Of a stretch of 64,000 nt of DNA, positions 9,268 to 18,140 are shown piece by piece. Numbering within the stretch: the stretch's first letter is position 1; each line of letters begins with the position of its first letter. Made by a program: the position numbers and the translations under genes. The stretch is from an uncultured Verrucomicrobia subdivision 3 bacterium (GTDB taxonomy: Bacteria; Verrucomicrobiota; Verrucomicrobiia; Limisphaerales; DASXHY01), in assembly GCA_937890005.1 (NCBI GenBank), contig CALBZA010000038.1:62001-126000 (forward strand), given 5' to 3'. The notes under the pieces were generated by a model that had not been told where the DNA came from, searched no databases, and saw only the letters and a list, made by a program, of their open reading frames with translations.

Positions 9268-10629
9268 TTAACGGGGCTTCCAACACCAAAGCAAGCGGCG
9301 ATTCGTCGAGGACGTCACCTTGAATCGCTCGCCAATGCGCAGGCGCTCAACCCAGAAGATTTCCCCGCCTTCACTCACGGCGACCAGAAGCCGGCGACGT
9401 TCATCGCGTGGGATTCTGGCGTTCGTGAACAGGTCCTGCAGTTTTGCCGGTCGCGGAAGGCCAATCGGTTGAAAGCGATCGCCCGGCTGCCAGTGGCGGA
9501 GAACAATGCGCCTGCCGACGCGGTCAGCATCAAAAACCTCGCGCCCCGGCTGTCTTGAAACCGCCCCTGCCCCGCGCCGGATCTGCCAGACAATCTCTTT
9601 GTCGGAGAACTCGATCGTGCCGCGTGAACCATTGAGATTTTTCGGGATCGATTCCGATTGAAACCCGCTGGATTGCGCCGGCTGAAGCACGAGGGTTCCG
9701 GTCGAATTCATGAATACAAATCCCTGCGTGCCGACAGACACACGGACCCCAGGTGAAAGTCGAAGCCGTTCGATCAGGTCAAAGTCAGCTTCCACGCCCA
9801 TTGATCGCAACTGAAGCGCGAGGCATCGGCGTTGTACCGCTGGATGAAGTTTCGAAAATTCGGGGTCACGATTCTTCAACCAGGCTGCGGCCGCTCCATT
9901 CACAAAATCGGAATTCAGCCGTGAAATGGAACTCACCCGTCCAACGATTCGGTCCAGAGCCGGTTGATACTGTCGCAATAACGGCAACAGTTCATGGCGA
10001 ATTCGGTTTCGAAGAAACTCTTTGGATTCGTTGCTGCGATCTTCGCGAAATCGAATGCGATTCTCTCGCGCGAATTCCAGAATCGCTTCCTTCGGTTGAT
10101 CCAACAGCGGACGGATCAGTTCGACGGCCGCATCCGCCGGCGAAACCGTTTTCCATTTCATGCCCGACAATCCTTCGTCGCCGCTTCCGCGCAAGAGGCG
10201 AAGGAAGAACAGTTCGGTCTGATCGTCTGCGTGATGCGCCAGGGCAACGGTCGGAATCCGAAGCCGTTTCGCCGTTGCAGCGAGAAACCGGTGCCGCATC
10301 TCGCGAGCCGCCATTTCGATGGAGACATTGCTGTCGGCCGCCGCCCGCTTCACATCACCGTTACCGGATACGAAACGAATGCCGTGTTCCTCCGCCAGCT
10401 GTCGAACGAACCGTTCATCTGCATCGGATGCTCTGCCGCGAAGTTGATGATTGAAATGCGCAACAGTCAGCTTCCAGTCGTTGGCCTTCTTGTTTCTCAA
10501 TGTGATCAGGACGTGAAGCAGCACCATGGAATCGACGCCGCCCGAAACCGCGACGATTACCGGCTGTCCCGGCAACAGGAGTCGATGCGAAATGATTGAT
10601 TGCTCAACCTGCTCAACGAGATTGATCAC
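9268..10629 (-). CDS. tilS: tRNA(Ile)-lysidine synthase
   Basis: Attaches lysine to C34 of the CAU anticodon of tRNA-Ile so that it reads AUA. The PP-loop ATP pyrophosphatase motif S-G-G-V-D-S sits at 29-34 when translation starts at GTG 10629. An ATG-ATG pair at 10719 would add 30 residues before a motif that normally lies near the N-terminus, and would overlap the divergent gene, so the GTG is preferred. Also visible: F-N-H-Q-L-R-G, A-H-H-A-D-D-Q-T-E and the C-terminal substrate-binding domain with H-W-Q-P-G-D-R-F-Q-P-I-G. Length about 453 residues, usual for the family. Likely co-transcribed with ftsH. Confidence 0.93.
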   Translation of the reverse strand: MINLVEQVEQSIISHRLLLPGQPVIVAVSGGVDSMVLLHVLITLRNKKANDWKLTVAHFNHQLRGRASDADERFVRQLAEEHGIRFVSGNGDVKRAAADSNVSIEMAAREMRHRFLAATAKRLRIPTVALAHHADDQTELFFLRLLRGSGDEGLSGMKWKTVSPADAAVELIRPLLDQPKEAILEFARENRIRFREDRSNESKEFLRNRIRHELLPLLRQYQPALDRIVGRVSSISRLNSDFVNGAAAAWLKNRDPEFSKLHPAVQRRCLALQLRSMGVEADFDLIERLRLSPGVRVSVGTQGFVFMNSTGTLVLQPAQSSGFQSESIPKNLNGSRGTIEFSDKEIVWQIRRGAGAVSRQPGREVFDADRVGRRIVLRHWQPGDRFQPIGLPRPAKLQDLFTNARIPRDERRRLLVAVSEGGEIFWVERLRIGERFKVTSSTNRRLLWCWKPR

Positions 10630-10766
10630 TCCGGAATGGAAATGGAAAACCGCGGATGCGGAAAGCTGGAAAAGCACACCCAGGCTCACCGCTCGACGAA
10701 AAGACGAAAGAAACATCATCCTTCACTGGATTTGATGCGGCGCGACTCGCCCGCTATTCTCCCGAT

Positions 10767-12227
10767 GTGCCAGTTCAAAACCGCATCGTGAAAGTGCAGA
10801 AACGGAACCGGGCGCTCGTGCGCTTTGATCCGGCGCGCATTTACAAAGCCATTCTTCGCGCGGCACAGTCGATCGGCGGTTTCCAGTCGGACCTGCTTCC
10901 CGGCGTGAACGACGACCTTTTTGAAGCCTACGGTTCTGACGAGCGCATCGCGGAGTTTCTTTCCAACGCGGTTGTGGTTTGCCTCAATTCCAATCCGCAC
11001 CATCTCATTTCCAACTTCCCCCCAACGATCGAGACAATCCAGGACGAGGTGCTGCACGCGCTGTTGAGCTATGGATTTCAGAACACCGCGGATGCGTATG
11101 CGTGTTATCGCTGGGGACGGCACTGGATGCGTGAAGGCGCGATTCAACCGCATCAATTCATCGGGAACGGTTTCCGGCCGAAAGAAATGCAGCGGAGCCT
11201 GGAATGGAATCATTCTTACGGCTGCGACACGGTGGCAGGTTTGAATGAAATCGTCCGCAGTGGCAAGGCGGCGGCGTTGATCAAGGCTTCGATCGCGGAA
11301 TACGAAACCGCGCTCGACGAGGCTGCCGCAAAAGTAATCGCCCGGTTGGATCGCGGTGACGCGCTTCGGGTGCTCTGGATCAGCGGTCCGAGTTCATCCG
11401 GCAAAACCACCACGACTGTCAAACTCACACAGCGTCTGGAACGGCACGGGCTCCGGTTCCTGATGTTGAATCTCGATGACTACTTCTGGTCGGTCGTGGA
11501 GCATCCGACCGATTGGATCAACGATCGCAACTACGAAACGCCGGAGGCGCTCGACATCCAGTTGTTGAACGAACATCTGCGCGCGCTGCTGGAAGGAAAA
11601 ACAATCGAAAAACCGGTGTTCAGCTTCAAGGAAGGCCGGCGGCTCGGAACCAAACCGGTTCGACTCGAGCCCGATCAGATTCTATTGCTCGACTGTCTGC
11701 ACGGATTTTATCCGCCGATCAGCGAAGGCATTGAACCCTCGGCGCAGTTCCGTCTCTACATCGAGGCGCAGAACATGATTCATGAAGGCGACGGCAGTTC
11801 GGGGCGGCTGGCGCGTTTTACCGATCTGCGTCTGATGCGCCGGATGCTGCGCGACGCCACGCATCGCAACCACAGTCCGCTTCGAACGATCCTTCACTGG
11901 CATTACGTGCGATCCGGAGAACTTTTCAGCATCATTCCCCTCAGCGGCCTGGCCGATCATGCGATCAATGGCGGTTTCCCGTTCGATCTTGCGGCGCTGC
12001 AACCGTTCTTCAGGGGTGCTGATGGAATTCTGCCGAAGCCGGGGGAATTCGAGCCGTATTCGGGATTTCTGGATGCAGCAATCCGGTATCGCCGCGTAAA
12101 AGAATTGATCTCAGACGTGCAGGGCTTCACGCGGGAACAGATTTCCGATCTCAAGCTGATTCCCGGTGACGCTGTGATCCGGGAATTCATAGGCGGCAGC
12201 ACGATTCAGATTCCGCATAATGAGTGA
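10767..12227 (+). CDS. ATP-cone domain fused to uridine kinase-like P-loop nucleoside kinase
   Basis: About 486 residues from GTG 10767; the open frame extends upstream to 10656, but the ATP-cone begins right after the GTG and this start leaves a proper divergent promoter space opposite tilS. Domains: ATP-cone about 5-120 (V-Q-K-R-N-R-A-L-V-R-F-D ...), linker, then a phosphoribulokinase/uridine kinase domain with G-P-S-S-S-G-K-T at 207-214, L-N-L-D-D-Y-F and H-W-H-Y-V-R-S-G-E, the latter typical of bacterial uridine-kinase-like proteins. The ATP-cone is the allosteric nucleotide sensor of ribonucleotide reductases and NrdR, so a kinase tuned by ATP/dATP is an inference. Substrate not determinable. 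Confidence 0.8.
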   Translation: MPVQNRIVKVQKRNRALVRFDPARIYKAILRAAQSIGGFQSDLLPGVNDDLFEAYGSDERIAEFLSNAVVVCLNSNPHHLISNFPPTIETIQDEVLHALLSYGFQNTADAYACYRWGRHWMREGAIQPHQFIGNGFRPKEMQRSLEWNHSYGCDTVAGLNEIVRSGKAAALIKASIAEYETALDEAAAKVIARLDRGDALRVLWISGPSSSGKTTTTVKLTQRLERHGLRFLMLNLDDYFWSVVEHPTDWINDRNYETPEALDIQLLNEHLRALLEGKTIEKPVFSFKEGRRLGTKPVRLEPDQILLLDCLHGFYPPISEGIEPSAQFRLYIEAQNMIHEGDGSSGRLARFTDLRLMRRMLRDATHRNHSPLRTILHWHYVRSGELFSIIPLSGLADHAINGGFPFDLAALQPFFRGADGILPKPGEFEPYSGFLDAAIRYRRVKELISDVQGFTREQISDLKLIPGDAVIREFIGGSTIQIPHNE

Positions 12228-12235
12228 GGGGTGAG

Positions 12236-12262
12236 GCATTGGGCATTGGGCATTGGAACTTG
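12236..12262. repeat. Short stutter repeat, GGGCATT-type units
   Basis: Three consecutive near-copies of a 7-nt word GGGCATT, followed by decaying GG-A-ACTTGG-ATTTTGG words, lie just after the stop of the ATP-cone kinase. It belongs to the same class of short imperfect tandem words seen at about 20045, 31555, 51335, 51894 and 61722. Confidence 0.6.
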
Positions 12263-12326
12263 GATTTTGGACCTGTTTCCCGATTTCCCCTTTCGCCCTG
12301 CCCTGCCCCCGTGCTAAATAAATTTC

Positions 12327-13175
12327 GTGTTCAGCTCAGATAACGCATCAGGCAGCTCATCCGCGCCCGGACAATTCGGCCGTTTTTATCTTCAGGAACG
12401 CATCAACAGCGGCGGCATGGCCGACATCTGGCTCGCCACGGACGGCAAGAACAAACCTTACGCGCTGCGATTGATGCACGATCGCTACAAGTTCAATCTC
12501 TTCGCCAAACGCCGGTTCCTGCGCGGATGCGAAGTGCTCGCAACGATTCCCGACAGCGAATACATCATCGGCTACGTGGAACACGGCAAGGTGAAGGGCC
12601 AGCCTTATCTCGTGATGGAATACGTTGAGGCTGAAAACCTGAAAATCCTTTACGCCCGCAGCGACCGGTTGTTGATCGAAAACATCGCGCAGATCCTCAT
12701 CGACATGGCGAGCGCGCTCGAACACATGCATGAGAACGGTTACATGCATCTCGATTTCAAGCCGGAGAATGTCCTCGTCACCCGCAACGGCAGCGTGCGC
12801 CTCGTCGATTTTGACCTCGCACAGCCGATTTCCGACAAACCGATCAAGCTTTCGAAAAACCCCGGCACCCCTGCCTACATGGCGCCGGAACAGTTGCAGG
12901 GACAACCGCTGACACATCGCGTCGATATCTTCGCGTTCGGCGTCGCTGCCTACGAACTCCTGACGAATCAACAGCCATTCCCGGGAGACACGCCGACGGA
13001 CATTCTTCGAAAGCAACTGGATCGCTCTGATTTCATTCCGCCACGTCAGCACAATCCCGAGCTGCCGGCCAATCTCGAGAAGGTCATTTTGAAGTGCCTG
13101 GAAACCGAGTCGGACCGGCGTTATCCGTTCATGAGCGTGATGGCCCGGGAATTGAAATCGACGCTGTACGTTTAA
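12327..13175 (+). CDS. Serine/threonine protein kinase, kinase domain only, atypical active site
   Basis: Cytoplasmic 282-residue protein made almost only of a Hanks-type kinase domain, starting at GTG 12327. Visible: glycine-rich loop I-N-S-G-G-M-A-D-I-W, catalytic loop H-L-D-F-K-P-E-N-V-L, activation segment ending G-T-P-A-Y-M-A-P-E-Q-L and the helix D-I-F-A-F-G-V-A-A-Y-E-L-L-T. The beta-3 V-A-I-K lysine position reads Y-A-L-R (Lys to Arg), H-R-D reads H-L-D, and D-F-G reads D-F-D. The catalytic Asp and the metal-binding Asp remain, so activity is uncertain. No membrane segment or sensor domain is attached. No phosphatase gene lies nearby. Confidence 0.85.
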   Translation: MFSSDNASGSSSAPGQFGRFYLQERINSGGMADIWLATDGKNKPYALRLMHDRYKFNLFAKRRFLRGCEVLATIPDSEYIIGYVEHGKVKGQPYLVMEYVEAENLKILYARSDRLLIENIAQILIDMASALEHMHENGYMHLDFKPENVLVTRNGSVRLVDFDLAQPISDKPIKLSKNPGTPAYMAPEQLQGQPLTHRVDIFAFGVAAYELLTNQQPFPGDTPTDILRKQLDRSDFIPPRQHNPELPANLEKVILKCLETESDRRYPFMSVMARELKSTLYV

Positions 13176-13224
13176 TCGTTGATTCCTCGCAACGCTCTTT
13201 CAACAGCGCTGGCATCGAAACAGT

Positions 13225-14151
13225 TTACCGGTCGCCAATCAGAAAGGTCGCCACGATCGGCCGGTGATCCGATCCCCGGCCCCAGTTCGGGACCGTGACA
13301 ATCCAGCTGTCCTCCTTCACCCACTCACGGCTCAATCCCGGGCTGAGCAGCATGAAATCAATGCGGCTGTAGGAATCCTCCGCGGCGTAATAATGCGTCC
13401 AGGTCACACGACGCGGTTCCGTGGACGGCGCGATCGCAGGAATATCATCGCCGTTACGTTCCGCCGGACGTGTGTCCACCAACTTGGTGCGGCCGCGTCC
13501 GATCACAGTCTTCACCGGTGGAGAATCTTTCGTGTCATTCAGGTCGCCGAGAACAATCAGATTCACATTGGGATTCTTTGAAAGGTTGGCATCGACAATT
13601 CGGCGAAGAATTCGCGCTTCTTCCAGCCGCTGTTCGCCTTCGTCTCCGTAGCCGCTCGGTCGTTTGGATTTGAGATGACAGGTGATCAGCGTGACGGAGT
13701 AGTTCGGAGCGACCTTGATATCGACTTCTGCAAAACCGCGGCTCACGCGAAATCTCCGACCGCTCAACAGGAACGTTTCGTTCGTGTGCGGACGTCGGGC
13801 CACGATTGGAAAACGACTGAGGACCGCGACGAAGATGTTCGTATCGAATCCCGCCACATGTTCCCAGTACGGAAGATCGACTCCCTCGCGGCGCAACGCC
13901 GCCTGGAGTTCGAGCAATGCGTTGGTGTTGCCGATTTCCTGGACCGCCAAAACATCGGGTTTTGCCGCGCGGATGCTTTCGCAAACCTTGGCGCGTGAAG
14001 CGGCGCTCTTGAGATTCGGGCGGCTTTCGGTGGCGCGGTCCAGGTAGTTCTCGATGTTGTAGGTGGCGATGCGAAACGTTTCGGCGGCCGGAAGGCCGGA
14101 TTGAGAAGCCAGCAACACCCACCCGATCAACAGTCCCCATGCGCGTTTCAT
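13225..14151 (-). CDS. Secreted endonuclease/exonuclease/phosphatase family protein
   Basis: 308 residues with a signal peptide (MKRAWGLLIGWVLLASQ ... P-A-A) and a DNase I-like fold. Family motifs in order: I-A-T-Y-N-I-E-N-Y near residue 28, D-V-L-A-V-Q-E-I (metal-binding Glu), T-C-H-L-K-S, L-G-D-L-N-D and the final G-S-D-H-R-P-I (catalytic His). All catalytic residues are present. Such proteins cleave nucleic acids or phosphoesters; the substrate cannot be told. It is convergent with the kinase gene and divergent from the HD gene. Confidence 0.88.
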   Translation of the reverse strand: MKRAWGLLIGWVLLASQSGLPAAETFRIATYNIENYLDRATESRPNLKSAASRAKVCESIRAAKPDVLAVQEIGNTNALLELQAALRREGVDLPYWEHVAGFDTNIFVAVLSRFPIVARRPHTNETFLLSGRRFRVSRGFAEVDIKVAPNYSVTLITCHLKSKRPSGYGDEGEQRLEEARILRRIVDANLSKNPNVNLIVLGDLNDTKDSPPVKTVIGRGRTKLVDTRPAERNGDDIPAIAPSTEPRRVTWTHYYAAEDSYSRIDFMLLSPGLSREWVKEDSWIVTVPNWGRGSDHRPIVATFLIGDR

Positions 14152-14252
14152 CGCGCGGTTTTAGTGAAAACCAGCCCTTCGAGTCAAAGGCCTTTTGAAT
14201 CTTAAATGAGCGTGCAAACCGTGCCCTGCGGCGTTAAAGTCTCGCAGTTTTG

Positions 14253-15101
14253 ATGCATCCGCCCGTTGACACAAAGGATCCGAAAGCTGTTGCAGCTGAA
14301 GTTCGATCTGCCTACGACGCAATTCTTCCCGCAGGAGATGCACAGTTCATTTCACGGGCTTTCGAATGGGCGGAGGATTATTTCAACGGTCGTTACGACG
14401 ATTACCAGCCGATCGATGTTCCCTATCACGACTTCGAACACACGCTTCAGGGAACGCTCTGCATGGCGCGGATTCTTCGCGGATGGCATGAGGCGGGCCC
14501 AACGCCGCATCTTACTCAGGAGATGGTCGAACTCGGTTTGCTGGCGATTCTGATGCATGACACCGGCTACCTGAAGCGACGCGACGACACTGAAGGAACC
14601 GGCGCGAAGTACACCGCCATTCACGTCCGGCGGAGTGCGGAATTTGCCGAACGATTTCTCCGCGAAAAAGGTTTCAACGCGACGCAGATCACAGCGGTGC
14701 GGAACATGATCCAATGCACGGGACTCGGCAATACGGTGAGTGAAATTCCGTTCCAGAGTGAACTGGAACGCATCCTGGGTCACGCATTGGGTACAGCGGA
14801 CCTTCTGGGACAGATGGCGGCGAATGATTACATTCAGAAACTTCCTGAACTGTTTCGCGAATTCCGCGAGGCCGCTGCGTGGTCCAAAGGAAAGGAACAC
14901 CTCGTCGCGAATTATGAGAGCGTGGACGATCTGATACGGAGGACGCCGGGATTCTGGGATACGTTTGTCCGTCCGAAACTGGAGCGGGATTTCGGCGCAA
15001 TCTACCGTTACCTGCACCATCCGTTCCCCGACGGCCCCAATTTCTATCTCGAACGAATTCGCCGCAACATGGATCAGCTGCGGCACCGGTTCGAAGCTTA
15101 G
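14253..15101 (+). CDS. HD-domain metal-dependent phosphohydrolase
   Basis: 282 residues from ATG 14253. HD-type ligands: Y-H-D-F-E-H (His59, Asp60, His63) and M-H-D-T-G-Y (His102, Asp103), with later His and Asp residues (I-H-V-R-R-S, G-T-A-D-L-L) supplying the rest of the metal site. The arrangement resembles the HDc/PDE-like subgroup that hydrolyses nucleotide phosphodiesters. No regulatory domain or membrane segment is present. The spacer after it holds a CTCTGCG-type repeat. Confidence 0.75.
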   Translation: MHPPVDTKDPKAVAAEVRSAYDAILPAGDAQFISRAFEWAEDYFNGRYDDYQPIDVPYHDFEHTLQGTLCMARILRGWHEAGPTPHLTQEMVELGLLAILMHDTGYLKRRDDTEGTGAKYTAIHVRRSAEFAERFLREKGFNATQITAVRNMIQCTGLGNTVSEIPFQSELERILGHALGTADLLGQMAANDYIQKLPELFREFREAAAWSKGKEHLVANYESVDDLIRRTPGFWDTFVRPKLERDFGAIYRYLHHPFPDGPNFYLERIRRNMDQLRHRFEA

Positions 15102-15116
15102 CCAGGTTTTAAAATC

Positions 15117-15178
15117 ACTGCAGAGACGCAGAGAAGCAAAACAAGTCTTTCTCTGCGCGCCTCTGCGCCTCTGCGGCG
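15117..15178. repeat. Imperfect inverted repeat built of CTCTGCG words
   Basis: The left part reads GCAGAGACGCAGAGAA and the right part TTCTCTGCG-CGC-CTCTGC followed by a further CTCTGCG copy, so RNA from this spacer could fold into a long hairpin while each arm is itself a tandem of 7-9 nt words. It lies between the HD gene and comF and encodes nothing recognisable. Confidence 0.65.
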
Positions 15179-15281
15179 GTTTATTCCGAAAAGCCCGACT
15201 ACGGCGTGATGAAGACCTCTTTGAGCGGTTCCGGTTTATCACTTTTCGGACTGAATCCAATTGTCTATCGTCGCGGCGCGG

Positions 15282-16022
15282 ATGAATTTTCCCTCGACAC
15301 TCAAGGATTTGGGCAATGCCGCTTTTGCGCTGCTTTTCCCGGAGGTGTGCCAGATCTGCGAAGCGGAACGCGCCGGATCGGACGACGGTTTCGTCTGCTC
15401 GCGCTGCTGGTCCAGCGTGCGCTTCATCAAACCGCCGTTCTGTGAACGTTGCGGGCTTCCGTTTTCCGGCGAGATCACCACCGCATTCGAGTGTGCCAAC
15501 TGCGGCGATGTGAAACTTTACTTCCGCTCCGCGCGCTCGGCCGTCACAACCGGAGGCCCGGTGTTGGAAGCGATTCATCGCTACAAATATCAACGCGCAC
15601 TCTGGTTCGAAAATTTCCTCGCAGACCTGTTGATCCGACAGGCAGCCGCCGAATTGAAGCGCGAACGATGGGATTGGATCGTTCCGGTCCCACTGCATCC
15701 TACGAAACAACGCGAGCGCGAATTTAACCAGGCGGAGCGTCTGGCATCGTTCCTTGGTGATGCCACAGGCATTCCAGTGAACACACGTTTGCTCCGCCGC
15801 GTCACGCCGACGCCCACGCAAACCCAACTCACGCGCCAGCAACGTGCCGCGAATGTGCGCGACGCTTTCGTTCTCCGGGAACGCACCGCTCTTTCAGGCA
15901 AACGGATCGTCGTGCTGGATGACGTGTTCACGACCGGCGCGACGACGAATGCCTGCGCGCGGGTTCTGCGGCGTGCGGGCGCGGAGGAAGTTTGCGTCTG
16001 GACAGTCGCGCGCGGAGTTTGA
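15282..16022 (+). CDS. comF: ComF family protein (double zinc ribbon plus phosphoribosyltransferase domain)
   Basis: 246 residues from ATG 15282 (a TTG at 15261 is the alternative). The N-terminal part has four Cys pairs at 23/26, 39/42, 54/57 and 71/74, a double zinc ribbon. The C-terminal half is a type I phosphoribosyltransferase domain with the PRPP loop V-V-L-D-D-V-F-T-T-G-A-T, preceded by P-V-P-L-H-P-T-K-Q-R-E-R-E-F-N-Q-A-E, the hallmark of ComFC. In naturally competent bacteria ComFC helps internalised DNA reach recombination. The window also has pilT and a pseudopilin, but competence of this organism is an inference. Confidence 0.9.
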   Translation: MNFPSTLKDLGNAAFALLFPEVCQICEAERAGSDDGFVCSRCWSSVRFIKPPFCERCGLPFSGEITTAFECANCGDVKLYFRSARSAVTTGGPVLEAIHRYKYQRALWFENFLADLLIRQAAAELKRERWDWIVPVPLHPTKQREREFNQAERLASFLGDATGIPVNTRLLRRVTPTPTQTQLTRQQRAANVRDAFVLRERTALSGKRIVVLDDVFTTGATTNACARVLRRAGAEEVCVWTVARGV

Positions 16023-16118
16023 ATAGTATCACGAATATTTTTAATGAAGACCGCCGTAACAGAACCCTGTGATGCGCTGGCCAGATTGAGCCGGCGTGAC
16101 TGATCCCGACGCACCCCC

Positions 16119-17066
16119 ATGGCAACTTCATTCATCAAGAAAACCCTCGGGCTTGAAACGACTGAACCGGCCGTCACTCCCCCGCCCGTTTCGAGCACGA
16201 ACACCTCTTTCGTCAAAAAGCCGAAGCTGCAGTCCAAGTCTCGAAAGAAGGAAATTCCGGAAGGCCTTTGGACCAAGTGCCCCAAATGCGGCACCATGGT
16301 TTTCGACAAGGAACTGGACGAAAACCTGAAGGTCTGCACCCACTGCAGCTACCATTTCCCCATCGGTGCCCGCGAACGCATTCATTCGCTTGTCGAAACC
16401 TGCACGTTCGAGGAGATGGATGCCGACATGACCAGCATCGACGTGCTGAACTTCACCGGCGCAGCCTCATACATCTCCAAGCTGGAGAAATACCAGAAGA
16501 GCACCGGACTCAAGGACGCCGTGGTCACCGGCATCGGCAAGATCAACGAGCACCGCGTTGCACTCGGCATCATGGACTTCAGTTTTCTCGGTGGTTCCAT
16601 GGGATCCGTCGTGGGCGAGAAATTGACACGCCTGATTGAAAAGGCGACCGAGAAAAACCTGCCCCTCATCATCATTTCGACCAGCGGCGGTGCGCGCATG
16701 TATGAAGGCATGTTCAGCCTGATGCAGATGGCGAAAACGTGCGGCGCGCTTGCCTACCATGCCGAGGCCAGGCTGCCCTACATCAGCGTGCTCACCGATC
16801 CCACAATGGCCGGCGTCATGGCCAGCTATGCGAGCGTGGGCGACCTGATCCTTGCCGAACCGGGCGCGATGATCGGATTTGCCGGGCCGCGCGTCATCAA
16901 GGACACCACACAGGCAGAACTGCCCCCTGGATTTCAGACGGCCGAATTTCTGCTCGAACACGGATTGATCGATTCAATCGTTCCCCGGAACGAAATGAAG
17001 CAGCGGCTTACCGATTACATCACCTTCCTGATGGCCAATCGCAAAACCGCCGAGGTCACCGAGTAA
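16119..17066 (+). CDS. accD: Acetyl-CoA carboxylase carboxyltransferase subunit beta
   Basis: Forms the carboxyltransferase with AccA and makes malonyl-CoA for fatty-acid synthesis in the cytoplasm. The 315-residue protein has the AccD zinc finger (Cys54, Cys57, Cys73, Cys76 in C-P-K-C ... C-T-H-C) after a disordered lead of about 45 residues. The crotonase-fold core follows, with G-S-M-G-S-V-V-G-E-K and S-T-S-G-G-A-R-M-Y-E-G oxyanion regions and P-T-M-A-G-V-M-A-S-Y. Length is usual. No folC or accA neighbour is present. Confidence 0.97.
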   Translation: MATSFIKKTLGLETTEPAVTPPPVSSTNTSFVKKPKLQSKSRKKEIPEGLWTKCPKCGTMVFDKELDENLKVCTHCSYHFPIGARERIHSLVETCTFEEMDADMTSIDVLNFTGAASYISKLEKYQKSTGLKDAVVTGIGKINEHRVALGIMDFSFLGGSMGSVVGEKLTRLIEKATEKNLPLIIISTSGGARMYEGMFSLMQMAKTCGALAYHAEARLPYISVLTDPTMAGVMASYASVGDLILAEPGAMIGFAGPRVIKDTTQAELPPGFQTAEFLLEHGLIDSIVPRNEMKQRLTDYITFLMANRKTAEVTE

Positions 17067-17177
17067 GTCCATCCCTTCCGCAGCTGAGTGGGGCTACGTC
17101 CCCATGGAGAAAACGTGCGTCGCCGCCGACGTTGCTCACGGCGGTTGCTTCCATCCGAAGCCTGCCACTCACTGCGT

Positions 17178-18020
17178 ATGAAGAAACTTATTCTGGCAAC
17201 AGGTCTCGTAAGCGCGCTCACGTGCGCTGCTCAAACCGGTTCGACAACTCCAGCCACTGGAACTAGCGGTGGAAATACCGCCGCGCAAACGCCGGTTCCC
17301 GGTTCGCAAACGCCTGTTGCCCCGCCTCAATATCCCCTGCCCGGTTCTCCCAATGCCGGTCAGCGACAGTTTGTGCCGCAAACGTATCCGACGGCTCCCG
17401 GTTATGGAAACGTTGCGCCATCCACTCCGTTCGCCACGAATCAAAGCGCGGCAAACACAGCCGACCAGACCAATGTGTTTCAAAGCGGGAATTTCGGCCT
17501 CGTCGAAGTCCAGGGACTGTTCCAAAACCTGCAAGCGCAGTTGGAGCAGGCCATTCCGGTTCTGGCCCGAATGACCGCAGCCAATGCCGGCACGGATCCG
17601 CGCACCGGTCTTCCAAACCAGCTTGTCGGCGCAGCGGTGCGCGGAGTGAATCCATCTTCGTATCTGGCCACCGCAGGCACCAATACTCTTCAGGTCGATC
17701 CCCAGAGTTACCATTTGATGGTGGTCCTTCAGAATCACCTGCAACAGACGCTCATGTCGCTGCGGGACATGAACGCCTCTCCGTTCATCGCCAACGCCCA
17801 ACAACAGCTCAACCAGAACGGAACGTTGACTCCCACAGGCGTGAATCCCTCGGGAACACCTCCGACAGTTGCACCCGGCGCGAACAGCCCGGCGGTCATT
17901 CCCGCCGACAACAACGTTCTTCGAAACCGCATTCTCCAGCCGGGACAGCGGGTGCCACAAAACATCCAACAGGGTGCGCCAGCCGCCGGTGGACAGGTCA
18001 CGCCGGGTGCCGCGCGTTGA
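17178..18020 (+). CDS. Secreted protein of unknown function, Pro/Thr/Gln-rich
   Basis: 280 residues from ATG 17178, with a signal peptide (MKKLILATGLVSALTCAAQ). Low-complexity Thr/Pro/Gln stretches (about 20-100 and 215-280) surround a predicted helical core of about 110 residues: V-E-V-Q-G-L-F-Q-N-L-Q-A-Q-L-E-Q-A-I-P-V ... H-L-M-V-V-L-Q-N-H-L-Q-Q. No known domain was recognised. Longer upstream frames would add an Arg-rich peptide not typical of a real N-terminus. It sits alone between accD and the rhamnose genes. Confidence 0.65.
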   Translation: MKKLILATGLVSALTCAAQTGSTTPATGTSGGNTAAQTPVPGSQTPVAPPQYPLPGSPNAGQRQFVPQTYPTAPGYGNVAPSTPFATNQSAANTADQTNVFQSGNFGLVEVQGLFQNLQAQLEQAIPVLARMTAANAGTDPRTGLPNQLVGAAVRGVNPSSYLATAGTNTLQVDPQSYHLMVVLQNHLQQTLMSLRDMNASPFIANAQQQLNQNGTLTPTGVNPSGTPPTVAPGANSPAVIPADNNVLRNRILQPGQRVPQNIQQGAPAAGGQVTPGAAR

Positions 18021-18140
18021 GCGGAAATCACGGACCGAAATTCCGCCGCTTTACGGACCTTCCGTCCCAAATTGTCGCCGCCGCACAAGCAGACTTGTGT
18101 CTTGCCCTTGCCGTTCTCATACCCGTAGGTTTTGCGGCGA

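Noticed and set aside
14352..15842. Long minus-strand frame (496 codons) across the HD gene and comF
   Set aside because: It crosses two well-supported plus-strand genes and the CTCTGCG repeat and shows no domain or signal.
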